From contig CALKAL010000096.1 of the NCBI GenBank assembly GCA_937983065.1, forward strand, positions 1 through 9,071: a stretch of DNA of 9,071 nt, written 5' to 3'. Both the position numbers and the translations under genes were made by a program. This DNA comes from an uncultured Bacillaceae bacterium (GTDB lineage: Bacteria > Bacillota > Bacilli > Bacillales > Alkalibacillaceae). The notes beneath the pieces were generated by a model. It worked only from the letters and a program-made list of their open reading frames with translations, did no database searches and had not been told where the DNA came from. This document shows positions 1-6,078 of this stretch, one piece after another; the stretch's first letter is position 1, and every line of letters begins with the position of its first letter.

Positions 1-125
1 CGGTTATCGACCGTCGCGCAATAAAATTGCTGGCCAAACTGCCGTCATTCTTATAAAGTGTCCCAAATGAATTGTTGCAAACAATAACAGTCGCCAAACC
101 TGGAAACGAAATAATAAATTTGACC
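1..125. mobile_element. Possible insertion-sequence end (cut by window edge)
   Basis: No gene is recognised here. Three copies of CCAAA lie at 34-38, 63-67 and 94-98, about 30 bp apart, in related contexts (TGGCCAAAC, GTCCCAAAT, TCGCCAAAC). The first and third copies are each preceded by a small perfect hairpin, GCAAT/ATTGC at 18-30 and ATTGTT/AACAAT at 71-85. Iterated terminal motifs like these are typical of transposase binding sites at insertion-sequence ends, the IS21 family being one example. All three plus-strand frames are open from base 1 for a short way, ending at about 24, 68 and 54, so the tail of a transposase gene could enter from the left. The family is an inference and no boundary or target duplication can be seen. 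Confidence 0.33.
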
Positions 126-168
126 GTAAAAAAATCGAAGCCCGATAAGTCGTGACTTCGATTTTTCT
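126..168 (-). terminator. Intrinsic terminator after ctc
   Basis: An 11-bp perfect stem (AAAAATCGAAG at 130-140 pairing with 156-166) encloses a 15-nt loop. Read on the minus strand it ends in a run of U just after the ctc stop codon. The plus-strand side also carries a T-rich tail (TTTTTCTAGTTTT), so it may stop transcription in both directions, which would suit a convergent element on the left. Confidence 0.85.
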
Positions 169-172
169 AGTT

Positions 173-805
173 TTACTCTTCTGTATTTTCTTCAGTTTGC
201 TCCGTATCTTCTGTCTCTTCAGCTTCCTCTGTTGTAGCTTCTTCTTCTTCTTCTGCTTGAGGAGCAACGACAGTGACGATTGTTGCTTCATCTTCATCTA
301 AAATTTCGTAGTCGTTAGATGTTTTTAGATCACTGACTGAAATGGTATCACCAATATTTAAGTCTGAAATATTTACAGTAATTACTTCTGGAATGTTTGT
401 AGGTGTCGTACGAACGTTAATCGTATAGAGCGTTTGTTGGATAACCCCTCCATCTTTAACGCCGATAGCTTCACCTTCTAATTGAACATTGACTTCTACA
501 TCTACTTGCGTTGTCTTATCAACTTGATAGAAGTCAGCGTGGATTAATTCATCTTTAATTTGATCCATTTGGTAGTCATAAAGTAAAACGTTATAACTGC
601 CTCCTCCCTCTAATTCAAGAGAGAAAACCGCGTTTCTTCCTTCGTCACGAACTTTTTTAACAAGTTCAATATTATTGACTGCTACTGTGATAGGATCTTT
701 TCCTTTACCGTAAACGACAGCTGGAATAAATCCATTTTCGCGCAAACTTTTTGTATGTGATTTTTTTAAATTGTTACGCTCTTGAGCTTTAATCGTTAAA
801 GACAT
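173..805 (-). CDS. ctc: Ribosomal protein L25/general stress protein Ctc
   Basis: A 210-residue protein of the bL25/TL5/Ctc family, which binds 5S rRNA in the large ribosomal subunit. Residues 1-92 form the L25-like RNA-binding domain (RNNLKKSHTKSLRENGFIPA, then VVYGK near 31-34 and the family-typical ELIHADFYQV at 86-95). Residues 100-182 form the TL5-type C-terminal beta domain with GEAIGVKDGGV at 111-121. The last 26 residues are a disordered acidic tail with 15 Glu and 1 Asp. Length is close to B. subtilis Ctc (about 204 residues). The ATG follows GGAGG by 10 nt. It is the last gene of the glmU-prs-ctc run, 81 bp after prs, with its own candidate stress promoter in that gap and a strong terminator behind it. 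In B. subtilis ctc is a sigma-B general stress gene. The identification is secure; rplY is an alternative symbol. Confidence 0.95.
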   Translation of the reverse strand: MSLTIKAQERNNLKKSHTKSLRENGFIPAVVYGKGKDPITVAVNNIELVKKVRDEGRNAVFSLELEGGGSYNVLLYDYQMDQIKDELIHADFYQVDKTTQVDVEVNVQLEGEAIGVKDGGVIQQTLYTINVRTTPTNIPEVITVNISDLNIGDTISVSDLKTSNDYEILDEDEATIVTVVAPQAEEEEEATTEEAEETEDTEQTEENTEE

Positions 806-850
806 ACAAATTCAACCTCCGTATAATTTACAATTTAACTATTCATTTTG

Positions 851-874
851 TTACTCAACATTATTATTTTAAAC
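851..874 (-). promoter_or_regulatory. Candidate sigma-B promoter of ctc
   Basis: On the minus strand GTTTAA (869-874) is followed after 12 bp by GAGTAA (851-856). The sigma-B consensus is GTTTAA, a spacer of about 12-14 bp, then GGGTAA or similar, so the -35 matches fully and the -10 has one mismatch. It lies in the short prs-ctc gap at the position of the sigma-B promoter known from B. subtilis ctc. No convincing sigma-A pair was found in the same gap. Confidence 0.45.
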
Positions 875-886
875 TTGTCCTTACTT

Positions 887-1837
887 TTAATCAAATAGGG
901 AGCTTATAGAACGTTGCTCGTAAACCCGTTTGATTGACTCAGCGATTAAATTACCGACAGATAATTGTTTAATTTTGCCACAATACTCTAGCGCCTCTTC
1001 TTTGAGTGGAATCGTATTTGTGACGACTAGCTCTTTTATTTTTGATTCATTTATTCTTTCTAAAGCAGGACCAGATAAAACAGGGTGAGTACAACAAGCA
1101 TAAACTTTTTTAGCCCCATTTTCAACCATTGCATTGGCCGCTAATGTTATCGTACCAGCTGTATCGATAATATCATCAATTAATATCGCTATTTTTCCTT
1201 CGATATGACCGACGATATTCATCACTTCAGCCACATTCGGCTTCGGTCTTCTTTTATCAATAATCGCAATCGGTGCTTTCAACCGATCAGCAAGCTGTCT
1301 TGCACGAGTAACTCCACCATGGTCCGGTGAAACGACAACGATATCGTCTAAATCTTTCTGTTTAAAATAATCACTTAAAATTGGAACTCCGAGGAGGTGG
1401 TCAATTGGTATATTGAAAAATCCTTGAATTTGGGCAGCGTGTAAATCAAACGTAATGACTCGATCGGCGCCCGCTGTTTCTAATAAATCAGCTACTAATT
1501 TAGCTGTAATCGGTTCTCTTGAACGTGCTTTTCGGTCTTGTCGCGCATACCCATAATACGGCATGACGATATTGATCGTTTTTGCAGATGCCCGTTTAAG
1601 CGCATCTACCATAATTAATAACTCCATTAAATGCTCATTAACTGGTGATGACGTCGATTGTACGACAAACACATCACAGCCTCGAATGCTTTCTTCAATG
1701 ACAATTTGCACTTCACCATCACTGAATCGGTTCACGGTACATTTTCCTAGCTGGATATTTAAAATATCCGCAATCTCTTTTGCGAGCTTAGGATTTGAGT
1801 TTAAGCTAAATACTTTTAAATTTCGGTAATTTTCCAT
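887..1837 (-). CDS. prs: Ribose-phosphate pyrophosphokinase (PRPP synthetase)
   Basis: Cytosolic class I PRPP synthetase, transferring pyrophosphate from ATP to ribose 5-phosphate to give PRPP for purine, pyrimidine, NAD, histidine and tryptophan synthesis. The 316 residues match the family length. Visible landmarks are the N-terminal FSDGEVQI (38-45), the ATP-binding flexible loop YARQDRKARSREPITAK (97-113), catalytic His133 in DLHAAQIQGF, the segment IDKRRPKPN (193-201) with the catalytic-loop Lys195, and the ribose-phosphate loop ILIDDIIDTAGT (218-229). The ATG has a strong GGAGGT 8 nt upstream. It starts 18 bp after the glmU stop with no room for a separate promoter, so it should be co-transcribed with glmU. 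Its product PRPP is the effector sensed by PurR, encoded a few genes upstream. No key residue is missing. Confidence 0.98.
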   Translation of the reverse strand: MENYRNLKVFSLNSNPKLAKEIADILNIQLGKCTVNRFSDGEVQIVIEESIRGCDVFVVQSTSSPVNEHLMELLIMVDALKRASAKTINIVMPYYGYARQDRKARSREPITAKLVADLLETAGADRVITFDLHAAQIQGFFNIPIDHLLGVPILSDYFKQKDLDDIVVVSPDHGGVTRARQLADRLKAPIAIIDKRRPKPNVAEVMNIVGHIEGKIAILIDDIIDTAGTITLAANAMVENGAKKVYACCTHPVLSGPALERINESKIKELVVTNTIPLKEEALEYCGKIKQLSVGNLIAESIKRVYEQRSISSLFD

Positions 1838-1855
1838 CCGTTTTTACCTCCGCTA

Positions 1856-3232
1856 TCATTTTTTATGTCTATTTAATTTTTCTACGTAGCCTTCTTTATT
1901 TTCCTGACGAGCCCTTGCAATTGATAAAGCTTTTTCAGGAACATCCTTCGTAATCGTCGAGCCTGCTGCAACGTATGCTCCTTTTTTAATCGTCACTGGA
2001 GCAACGAGATTTGAATTACAGCCGATAAAGGCATCGTCCTCAATGACGGTTTTATGTTTTTTCGCCCCGTCATAATTAACGGTAATCGTCCCACAGCCGA
2101 TATTTACATTTTTCCCAAGCTCGGCATCACCTAAATACGTTAAATGGGATGCTTTACTATGCTCGTCAATGACAGATTTTTTAACCTCGACAAAATTACC
2201 TATTTTAACGTGATTTTTCAGTTCACTATCTGGTCGAATATGGGCAAAGGGACCAACATGAACATGATCACCGACTGTACTATTAACGACGACACTTTGC
2301 TTGATAACGGAATATTCACCAATGACACTATTGTCTATTTCGCTATTTAATCCGATATGGGCAAATGAATTAATGACTGTGTTTCCTGTAATTTTACTAC
2401 CTGGTTCAATAATGACATCTTGCGCGATTTGAACGTCTGAACCGATATAAGTATTTTCAGGATCAATAATCGTCACACCATTTCGCATATGTACTTCATT
2501 GATCCGTTTTTGCATAATTTTTTCTGCTTGTGCTAATGCAACCCGGTCATTCACACCGAGCGTTTCTTCAAAATTATCTGTTGAATATGCCATCACTTTA
2601 TAATTGTCTTCTTTGGCAATTGTTAAAACATCGGGTAAATAATATTCTCCTTGAGCATTATCATTTGTAATACGTTTTAATGCGTTAAATAAAAGCTCGT
2701 TATCAAAACAATATACACCCGTATTAATTTCTTTAATTAGTTTTTCTTCCTCCGAAGCATCTTTATCTTCAACGATTTTTTCAACTTCACCTTGGGAATT
2801 ACGAACGATTCTACCGTAACCTGAAGAGTCATTTAAAATGGCAGTTAAAACAGTAACATGAGCTTGTTCCTTCTCATGATGTGCCATTAATTGCTGTAAT
2901 GTTTCAGAAGTTAATAGAGGGGTATCGCCGCAAACGACTAATGTCGTGCCACGTTTATTTTCTAAATAGGACGCAGCCATTTGAACAGCATGTCCTGTTC
3001 CGAGCTGTTTTTCCTGTATGACATAATTCGTTTGATCTTGCAATTGCTCTTTTACCGATTCAGCACCGTAACCAACTACAGTAATCGTATCATTTAAATT
3101 CAATGGTTTTAGCTGATCAATTACATGTTGAACCATTGGCTTATCGCAAACACGGTGCAAAACTTTATAAAGCTTTGATTTCATTCGTGAGCCTATTCCA
3201 GCCGCTAAAATGACGGCGTATCGATTTGACAT
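1856..3232 (-). CDS. glmU: Bifunctional GlmU: GlcN-1-P acetyltransferase / GlcNAc-1-P uridylyltransferase
   Basis: Makes UDP-N-acetylglucosamine from glucosamine 1-phosphate, acetyl-CoA and UTP, the precursor of peptidoglycan and teichoic acid linkage units; cytosolic, trimeric in known members. Residues 1-230 are the uridylyltransferase domain, with the nucleotide-binding LAAGIGSRMKSKLYKVLH (9-26), QLGTGHA (76-82) and metal-binding Asp103 in CGDTPLL. The usual GTRM is GSRM here, a mild Thr-to-Ser change. Residues 251-437 show the hexapeptide repeats of a left-handed beta-helix, with the acetyltransferase catalytic His363 in ASHLTYLGDAE and NIGCGTITVNYDG at 377-389. The start is set at the ATG at 3232, 6 nt after GGAGGG; it gives 458 residues against 456 in B. 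subtilis. A reading from an ATG at 3259 would add nine unconserved residues and include the ribosome site. First gene of the glmU-prs-ctc run. Confidence 0.97.
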   Translation of the reverse strand: MSNRYAVILAAGIGSRMKSKLYKVLHRVCDKPMVQHVIDQLKPLNLNDTITVVGYGAESVKEQLQDQTNYVIQEKQLGTGHAVQMAASYLENKRGTTLVVCGDTPLLTSETLQQLMAHHEKEQAHVTVLTAILNDSSGYGRIVRNSQGEVEKIVEDKDASEEEKLIKEINTGVYCFDNELLFNALKRITNDNAQGEYYLPDVLTIAKEDNYKVMAYSTDNFEETLGVNDRVALAQAEKIMQKRINEVHMRNGVTIIDPENTYIGSDVQIAQDVIIEPGSKITGNTVINSFAHIGLNSEIDNSVIGEYSVIKQSVVVNSTVGDHVHVGPFAHIRPDSELKNHVKIGNFVEVKKSVIDEHSKASHLTYLGDAELGKNVNIGCGTITVNYDGAKKHKTVIEDDAFIGCNSNLVAPVTIKKGAYVAAGSTITKDVPEKALSIARARQENKEGYVEKLNRHKK

Positions 3233-3263
3233 GCTTTTCCCTCCAAAATCTTTATCCATAATG

Positions 3264-3292
3264 AATATATCTTAAAATTTTTAGTGATGCAA
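3264..3292 (-). promoter_or_regulatory. Candidate sigma-A promoter of glmU-prs-ctc
   Basis: On the minus strand TTGCAT (3287-3292) and TATATT (3264-3269) are 17 bp apart, about 30 bp before the glmU start. The -10 is good and the -35 weak. The spoVG terminator upstream implies that a promoter must lie in the intervening 160 bp. The remainder of that gap shows only a weak bulged pairing (CCAA near 3344-3347 with TTGG near 3382-3385). Confidence 0.45.
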
Positions 3293-3414
3293 CTAAGCCC
3301 AATTGTTAATTTCGACAAAGTGATGGAAATCGGTTTGACCTTCCAATTAATACGTAAAAAATGGTATTTAATCATTAAGGATTGGCGGTAAACGATGCTT
3401 TCTTAATTCTATTT

Positions 3415-3452
3415 TAAACAAAAAAAAGCCTAATCTATAATGATTAGACTTT
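3415..3452 (-). terminator. Intrinsic terminator after spoVG
   Basis: The arms at 3425-3435 and 3442-3452 (minus strand AAAGTCTAATC and GATTAGGCTTT) form an 11-bp stem with one U-G pair and a 6-nt loop, followed by a run of U on the minus strand. It begins 12 bp after the spoVG stop codon and separates spoVG from glmU. Confidence 0.85.
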
Positions 3453-3464
3453 CTTCACGAATAA

Positions 3465-3752
3465 TTACGAGGCACCGGCTTCTTCTAATTCGGACTCTTC
3501 ACCGACGCGGTGGTATTCTTCTAAGACTGCATCTTGAATTTTACCACGTGTTTCTGAATTGATAGGGTGGGCTATATCTCTAAACTCCCCATCTGGTGTT
3601 CTTTTACTCGGCATAGCAACGAACAATCCGTTATTACCATCGATGACACGAATATCGTGAACGACGAATTCTCCATCTAAAGTAATCGAAGCGATCGCTC
3701 GCATTCTGCCTTCCGTGTTAACACGGCGCAATCTTACGTCAGTTACTTGCAT
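3465..3752 (-). CDS. spoVG: Septation/regulatory protein SpoVG
   Basis: A 95-residue SpoVG family protein, nearly identical to B. subtilis SpoVG through its first 75 residues (TDVRLRRVNTEGRMRAIASI, then FVVHDIRVIDGNNGLFVAMPSK, then DIAHPINSETRGKIQDAVLEEY). In B. subtilis it affects asymmetric septation and cortex formation, and SpoVG proteins in other Firmicutes bind DNA or RNA. The C-terminal 20 residues are acidic and variable but end in the shared EEAGAS. The ATG at 3752 lies 6 nt after a strong AAAGGTGGTGA ribosome site. It follows purR at a distance of 187 bp with its own sigma-H-type promoter and ends in a terminator, so it is probably mostly monocistronic, though no clear terminator follows purR. 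Very confident identification. Confidence 0.98.
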   Translation of the reverse strand: MQVTDVRLRRVNTEGRMRAIASITLDGEFVVHDIRVIDGNNGLFVAMPSKRTPDGEFRDIAHPINSETRGKIQDAVLEEYHRVGEESELEEAGAS

Positions 3753-3775
3753 TCTGTCTCACCACCTTTACGATT

Positions 3776-3856
3776 ACTAAGCCTACCGCTAAAAAGTAAG
3801 CCCTTTCAAAACTCGAAATAATTGACTAAACTCTTCCCCTATGATAAGGCTTACTT
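3776..3856 (-). promoter_or_regulatory. Foldable 5' leader of spoVG with alternative pairings
   Basis: From the predicted start near 3854 the spoVG leader is about 100 nt. Its 5' segment AAGTAAGCC (minus strand, 3856-3848) is perfectly complementary to GGCTTACTT (3802-3794), which is followed by a short U-run, resembling a terminator with a large loop. The 5' segment TAAGCCT (3853-3847) can instead pair with AGGCTTA (3784-3778) just upstream of the ribosome site. The two pairings exclude each other. A regulatory role is an inference. Confidence 0.4.
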
Positions 3857-3860
3857 CTTT

Positions 3861-3890
3861 ACATTCAACACCGAGAGTATTAATTCCTTC
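3861..3890 (-). promoter_or_regulatory. Sigma-H promoter of spoVG
   Basis: On the minus strand GAAGGAATT (3890-3882) matches the sigma-H -35 consensus RNAGGAWWW fully. After 12 bp, GTTGAATGT (3869-3861) matches the -10 consensus RNNGAATWW in all but one position. Upstream, 3891-3935 is almost pure A/T, like the AT-rich box known upstream of B. subtilis spoVG, and may act as an UP element. B. subtilis spoVG is a classical sigma-H gene. Confidence 0.8.
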
Positions 3891-3939
3891 AAAATTGTTA
3901 ATTTTTTTATAAAATTATTAAAAAATATATATTAATCGA

Positions 3940-4755
3940 TTATTGGTTAAAAAAATTACCTCGATTAACGCGGATAATTTGTGATTGCTCGTCCACTTCT
4001 TCAATTTTCAAAAGAGAGATATAATCATCGATTTTCCGATCTTCTTCATGATCTTCCGCTTCTGCTAGTACACCGATTCCTTTAACTGTGACATCGAATT
4101 CTTTCATTAAGCTCATAATGCCGCGAATCGTTCCTCCTGCTTTCATAAAATCATCGATAATGACGACATTTGAGCCTGGCTCGATACTTCTTTTTGCAAG
4201 AACCATCGTTTGAATTTTTTTAGATGAGCCTGAAACATAGTTAATGCTTACCGTTGAGCCTTCTGTGACAATCGGATCGCGGCGAATAATAATGACTGGC
4301 ACATTTAATACTTGAGCAACCCCGTAAGCTAATGGAATTCCTTTTGTCGCGATTGTAATAACATAATCGACATCTAACTGTTTAAAGACACTAGCAAATA
4401 TTTTACCTATCGTATTAATATTATTTAAATCACCTAAAACATCACTCATATAAACGTAGCCACCAGGTAAAATACGTTTCGAATCCGCTAACTGATCAAT
4501 GAGCTGATCAATAAAAATTTCGCTATTATCGTATGAAAAGTCTGGCATGTAGCTAATGCCACCTGAAGCACCTGCAATCGATTGTATTTTTCCGATCCCT
4601 AACTGTTGAAACATTCGGTCAATGATATCGATATCTTCACTAATTGATGATTTCGCTGCAGAATATTTTTCTACAAAATAAGGTAACGAATAACGCTTCA
4701 TCGGGTTTTCTAATAAAAAATAAGTCATGGCAACAAGTCGATCACTACGCTTCAT
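3940..4755 (-). CDS. purR: Purine operon repressor PurR
   Basis: A 271-residue PurR of the Gram-positive type, unrelated to the LacI-type PurR of E. coli. Residues 1-70 form the winged-helix DNA-binding domain (SDRLVAMTYFLLENP, then EKYSAAKSSISEDI at 29-42). The rest is a phosphoribosyltransferase fold without enzyme function, with ILPGGYVYMSDVLG (95-108), ATKGIPLAYG (136-145), TEGSTVSINYVSGSS (164-178) and the PRPP-binding loop VVIIDDFMKAGGT (197-209). In B. subtilis the dimer binds paired PurBoxes in purine genes and is released by PRPP when purines are scarce. The ATG follows GGAG and a 10-nt gap. A PurBox-like site sits just upstream, suggesting autoregulation. B. subtilis has yabJ directly after purR; here none is present. 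The protein ends about ten residues shorter than B. subtilis PurR. Confidence 0.97.
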   Translation of the reverse strand: MKRSDRLVAMTYFLLENPMKRYSLPYFVEKYSAAKSSISEDIDIIDRMFQQLGIGKIQSIAGASGGISYMPDFSYDNSEIFIDQLIDQLADSKRILPGGYVYMSDVLGDLNNINTIGKIFASVFKQLDVDYVITIATKGIPLAYGVAQVLNVPVIIIRRDPIVTEGSTVSINYVSGSSKKIQTMVLAKRSIEPGSNVVIIDDFMKAGGTIRGIMSLMKEFDVTVKGIGVLAEAEDHEEDRKIDDYISLLKIEEVDEQSQIIRVNRGNFFNQ

Positions 4756-4770
4756 GTCATTTCCACTCCA

Positions 4771-4783
4771 AAGTCCGAATAAT
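4771..4783. promoter_or_regulatory. PurBox-like operator upstream of purR
   Basis: The plus strand reads AAGTCCGAATAAT, matching the B. subtilis PurBox AWWWCCGAACWWT at 11 of 13 positions, including the core CCGAA. It lies about 16 bp before the purR start and just downstream of the predicted transcription start. A clean second inverted box at the usual 16-17 bp spacing is not evident; ACGGAAAT at the right distance is only a distant resemblance. Confidence 0.5.
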
Positions 4784-4790
4784 TATTAAT

Positions 4791-4799
4791 AATATACCA
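4791..4799 (-). promoter_or_regulatory. Candidate extended -10 promoter of purR
   Basis: On the minus strand TGGTATATT (4799-4791) is an extended -10 element (TG, one base, TATATT). No good -35 is found 16-18 bp upstream, which extended -10 promoters can tolerate. The PurBox-like site would overlap the start of transcription. Confidence 0.4.
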
Positions 4800-4823
4800 C
4801 TTATTTCCGTTAAAATCCATATG

Positions 4824-5672
4824 TTATCGAAGTATTCTTACTTTATAAACATCTTTGCAATAACCTTTTAAGCTGTTGTAAATTCTTTCTGCTTTCGATT
4901 CTTGCTTCACTAATGCAAAAACAGTTGGTCCACTTCCGCTCATCATTGCCCCTTTAGCTCCAGCGCGGGTCATTATTTCTTTAATCCGTGCAACCTCTTT
5001 GTGCATCGTAATTGTTACGGGCTCTAACACATTACCTAAATGATCAATCAATTCATTTAAATCTTGTTTTTCCAATGCCTCAATTACTTTTGACGTGTTC
5101 GGATGGGCGATATCGTCTAAATTTAATTGACTGTAAACGGATTGAGTCGATACACCGATGGCTGGTTTTGCTAAAATGACCCAGCAAGGCGGTGGGGAAG
5201 GGAGTGGCTTTAAAATCTCTCCCCTTCCTTTGCCTAAAGCCGTCCCACCTTGAATACAAAAAGGAACATCTGAACCAATTTCTTCACCGATCTCTTGCAA
5301 AACGTTCAACGGTGCATGAATGTCAAACAATCGATTCAACCCTCTTAAAGTCGCTGCCGCATCGCTACTTCCTCCAGCTAAACCTGCCGCAATTGGAATA
5401 TGCTTTTCAATATGAATATTTACACCCGTTTCAATGTTAAAACGTTTTTTAAACAATTCAGCAGCTTGGTAAGCTAAATTGCGATTATCATTTGGAACGT
5501 AACGACTTTGTGAAACCATGGCAATGCCGTTATGATTTGCTTTTTCAAATTTCAATCGGTCAGATAAATCAATGGTCGTTAAAACCATTTCAACTTCGTG
5601 ATATCCGTCATCTCTTTTATGTAAAACATCTAATGATAAATTAATTTTAGCTGGTGCTTTTTCAAAAATCAC
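4824..5672 (-). CDS. ispE: 4-diphosphocytidyl-2-C-methyl-D-erythritol kinase
   Basis: GHMP-family kinase of the MEP (non-mevalonate) isoprenoid pathway, phosphorylating the 2-hydroxyl of CDP-methylerythritol with ATP in the cytosol. From the chosen start it has 282 residues. Visible are the N-terminal EKAPAKINLSLDV (4-16) with catalytic Lys9, the phosphate-binding PIAAGLAGGSSDAAATLRGL (93-112), GSDVPFCIQGGTALGKGRGE (133-152) with catalytic Asp135, and the C-terminal GHMP motif MSGSGPT (244-250). The GTG at 5672 is preferred because AAGGTGAT lies about 7 nt before it and the protein then starts MIFEKAPAKIN, like B. subtilis MRILEKAPAKIN. An ATG at 5681 and a GTG at 5684 are in frame but overlap or crowd that ribosome site. 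purR begins 68 bp downstream with no obvious terminator between. Confidence 0.95.
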   Translation of the reverse strand: MIFEKAPAKINLSLDVLHKRDDGYHEVEMVLTTIDLSDRLKFEKANHNGIAMVSQSRYVPNDNRNLAYQAAELFKKRFNIETGVNIHIEKHIPIAAGLAGGSSDAAATLRGLNRLFDIHAPLNVLQEIGEEIGSDVPFCIQGGTALGKGRGEILKPLPSPPPCWVILAKPAIGVSTQSVYSQLNLDDIAHPNTSKVIEALEKQDLNELIDHLGNVLEPVTITMHKEVARIKEIMTRAGAKGAMMSGSGPTVFALVKQESKAERIYNSLKGYCKDVYKVRILR

Positions 5673-5706
5673 AATTACCATCACCTTCTGTTTATCATAC
5701 TTAACG

Positions 5707-5715
5707 ATTGTACCA
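5707..5715 (-). promoter_or_regulatory. Candidate extended -10 promoter of ispE
   Basis: On the minus strand TGGTACAAT (5715-5707) is an extended -10 element about 35 bp before the ispE start, with no clear -35. A similar TGGTACAAT occurs at 5756-5748. The sspF terminator upstream implies a promoter is needed in this gap; which copy is used cannot be decided from sequence. Confidence 0.4.
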
Positions 5716-5770
5716 CAAAAGTTTTAAAAAATTGATAATGTAAAGAAATTGTACCAACAGCGAAGGGTAT

Positions 5771-5803
5771 AAAAAAAAGATAGGTCATTGCGACCTATCT
5801 TTT
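5771..5803 (-). terminator. Terminator overlapping the end of sspF
   Basis: A perfect 12-bp stem (5775-5786 with 5792-5803) with a 5-nt loop, followed by a run of U and then A-U pairs on the minus strand. The upstream arm and loop are the last sspF codons, and the TGA stop begins in the loop, so coding sequence and terminator are shared. Confidence 0.9.
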
Positions 5804-5964
5804 AAATGCTCTTCAGCCATCTCCACGGCTCGTTTAACCATGTTTCCAGCATCCCGAGCTTTAATGCCTCCCCATCCTTCTTTCTTTACGGTGTCGTAAA
5901 AACCTAACTCCTTGGCAATTTCTTCTTTCAAACGGTCTGACATAACTCCTCTACGTCTACCCAT
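5785..5964 (-). CDS. sspF: Small acid-soluble spore protein SspF (alpha/beta type)
   Basis: A 59-residue minor alpha/beta-type SASP, a forespore DNA-binding protein. It begins MGRRRGVMSDRLKEEIAKEL, and the shared stretches GFYDTVK (21-27) and KARDAGNMVKRA (35-46) match B. subtilis SspF, which has about 61 residues. The segment EEIAKELGF (14-22) corresponds to the E-IA region where the germination protease GPR cuts family members. The helix GNMVKRAVEMAEEHL corresponds to the second conserved SASP block. The ATG at 5964 lies about 9 nt after AAAGGGG. The gene sits between veg and ispE as in B. subtilis. In that species sspF is read late in the forespore by sigma-G; CATATAATA near 6016-6024 could be a -10, but no matching -35 was found. 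A weak 5-bp hairpin (5985-6002) precedes the ribosome site. Confidence 0.95.
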   Translation of the reverse strand: MGRRRGVMSDRLKEEIAKELGFYDTVKKEGWGGIKARDAGNMVKRAVEMAEEHLKDRSQ

Positions 5965-6078
5965 TTTTAACAGCCCCTTTAAAAGTCGTTAGTCATTACG
6001 ACACTCTTATTATATGTAATTGTTTAAAAATAAAATTGGTAATGGATGGGGAATAAAAGCATCAATTACGAGTTGAAC

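Noticed and set aside
4..297. Lys-rich minus-strand reading of 97 codons overlapping the end of ctc
   Set aside because: It is the other-frame image of the Glu-rich ctc tail, runs through the terminator and resembles no family.
1563..1829. Plus-strand open frame opposite prs
   Set aside because: It lies wholly opposite a strongly conserved gene and has no ribosome site or recognisable protein.
3344..3385. Possible structured glmU leader or riboswitch
   Set aside because: Only a bulged nine-pair A/T-rich stem is seen, upstream of the predicted promoter, with no known riboswitch features.
5192..5440. Plus-strand open frame opposite ispE
   Set aside because: It is antisense to conserved kinase motifs, with no sign of independent coding.
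6016..6024. CATATAATA as a sigma-G -10 for sspF
   Set aside because: Sigma-G control is expected from B. subtilis, but no -35 is found at 17-18 bp, so it is only mentioned under the gene.
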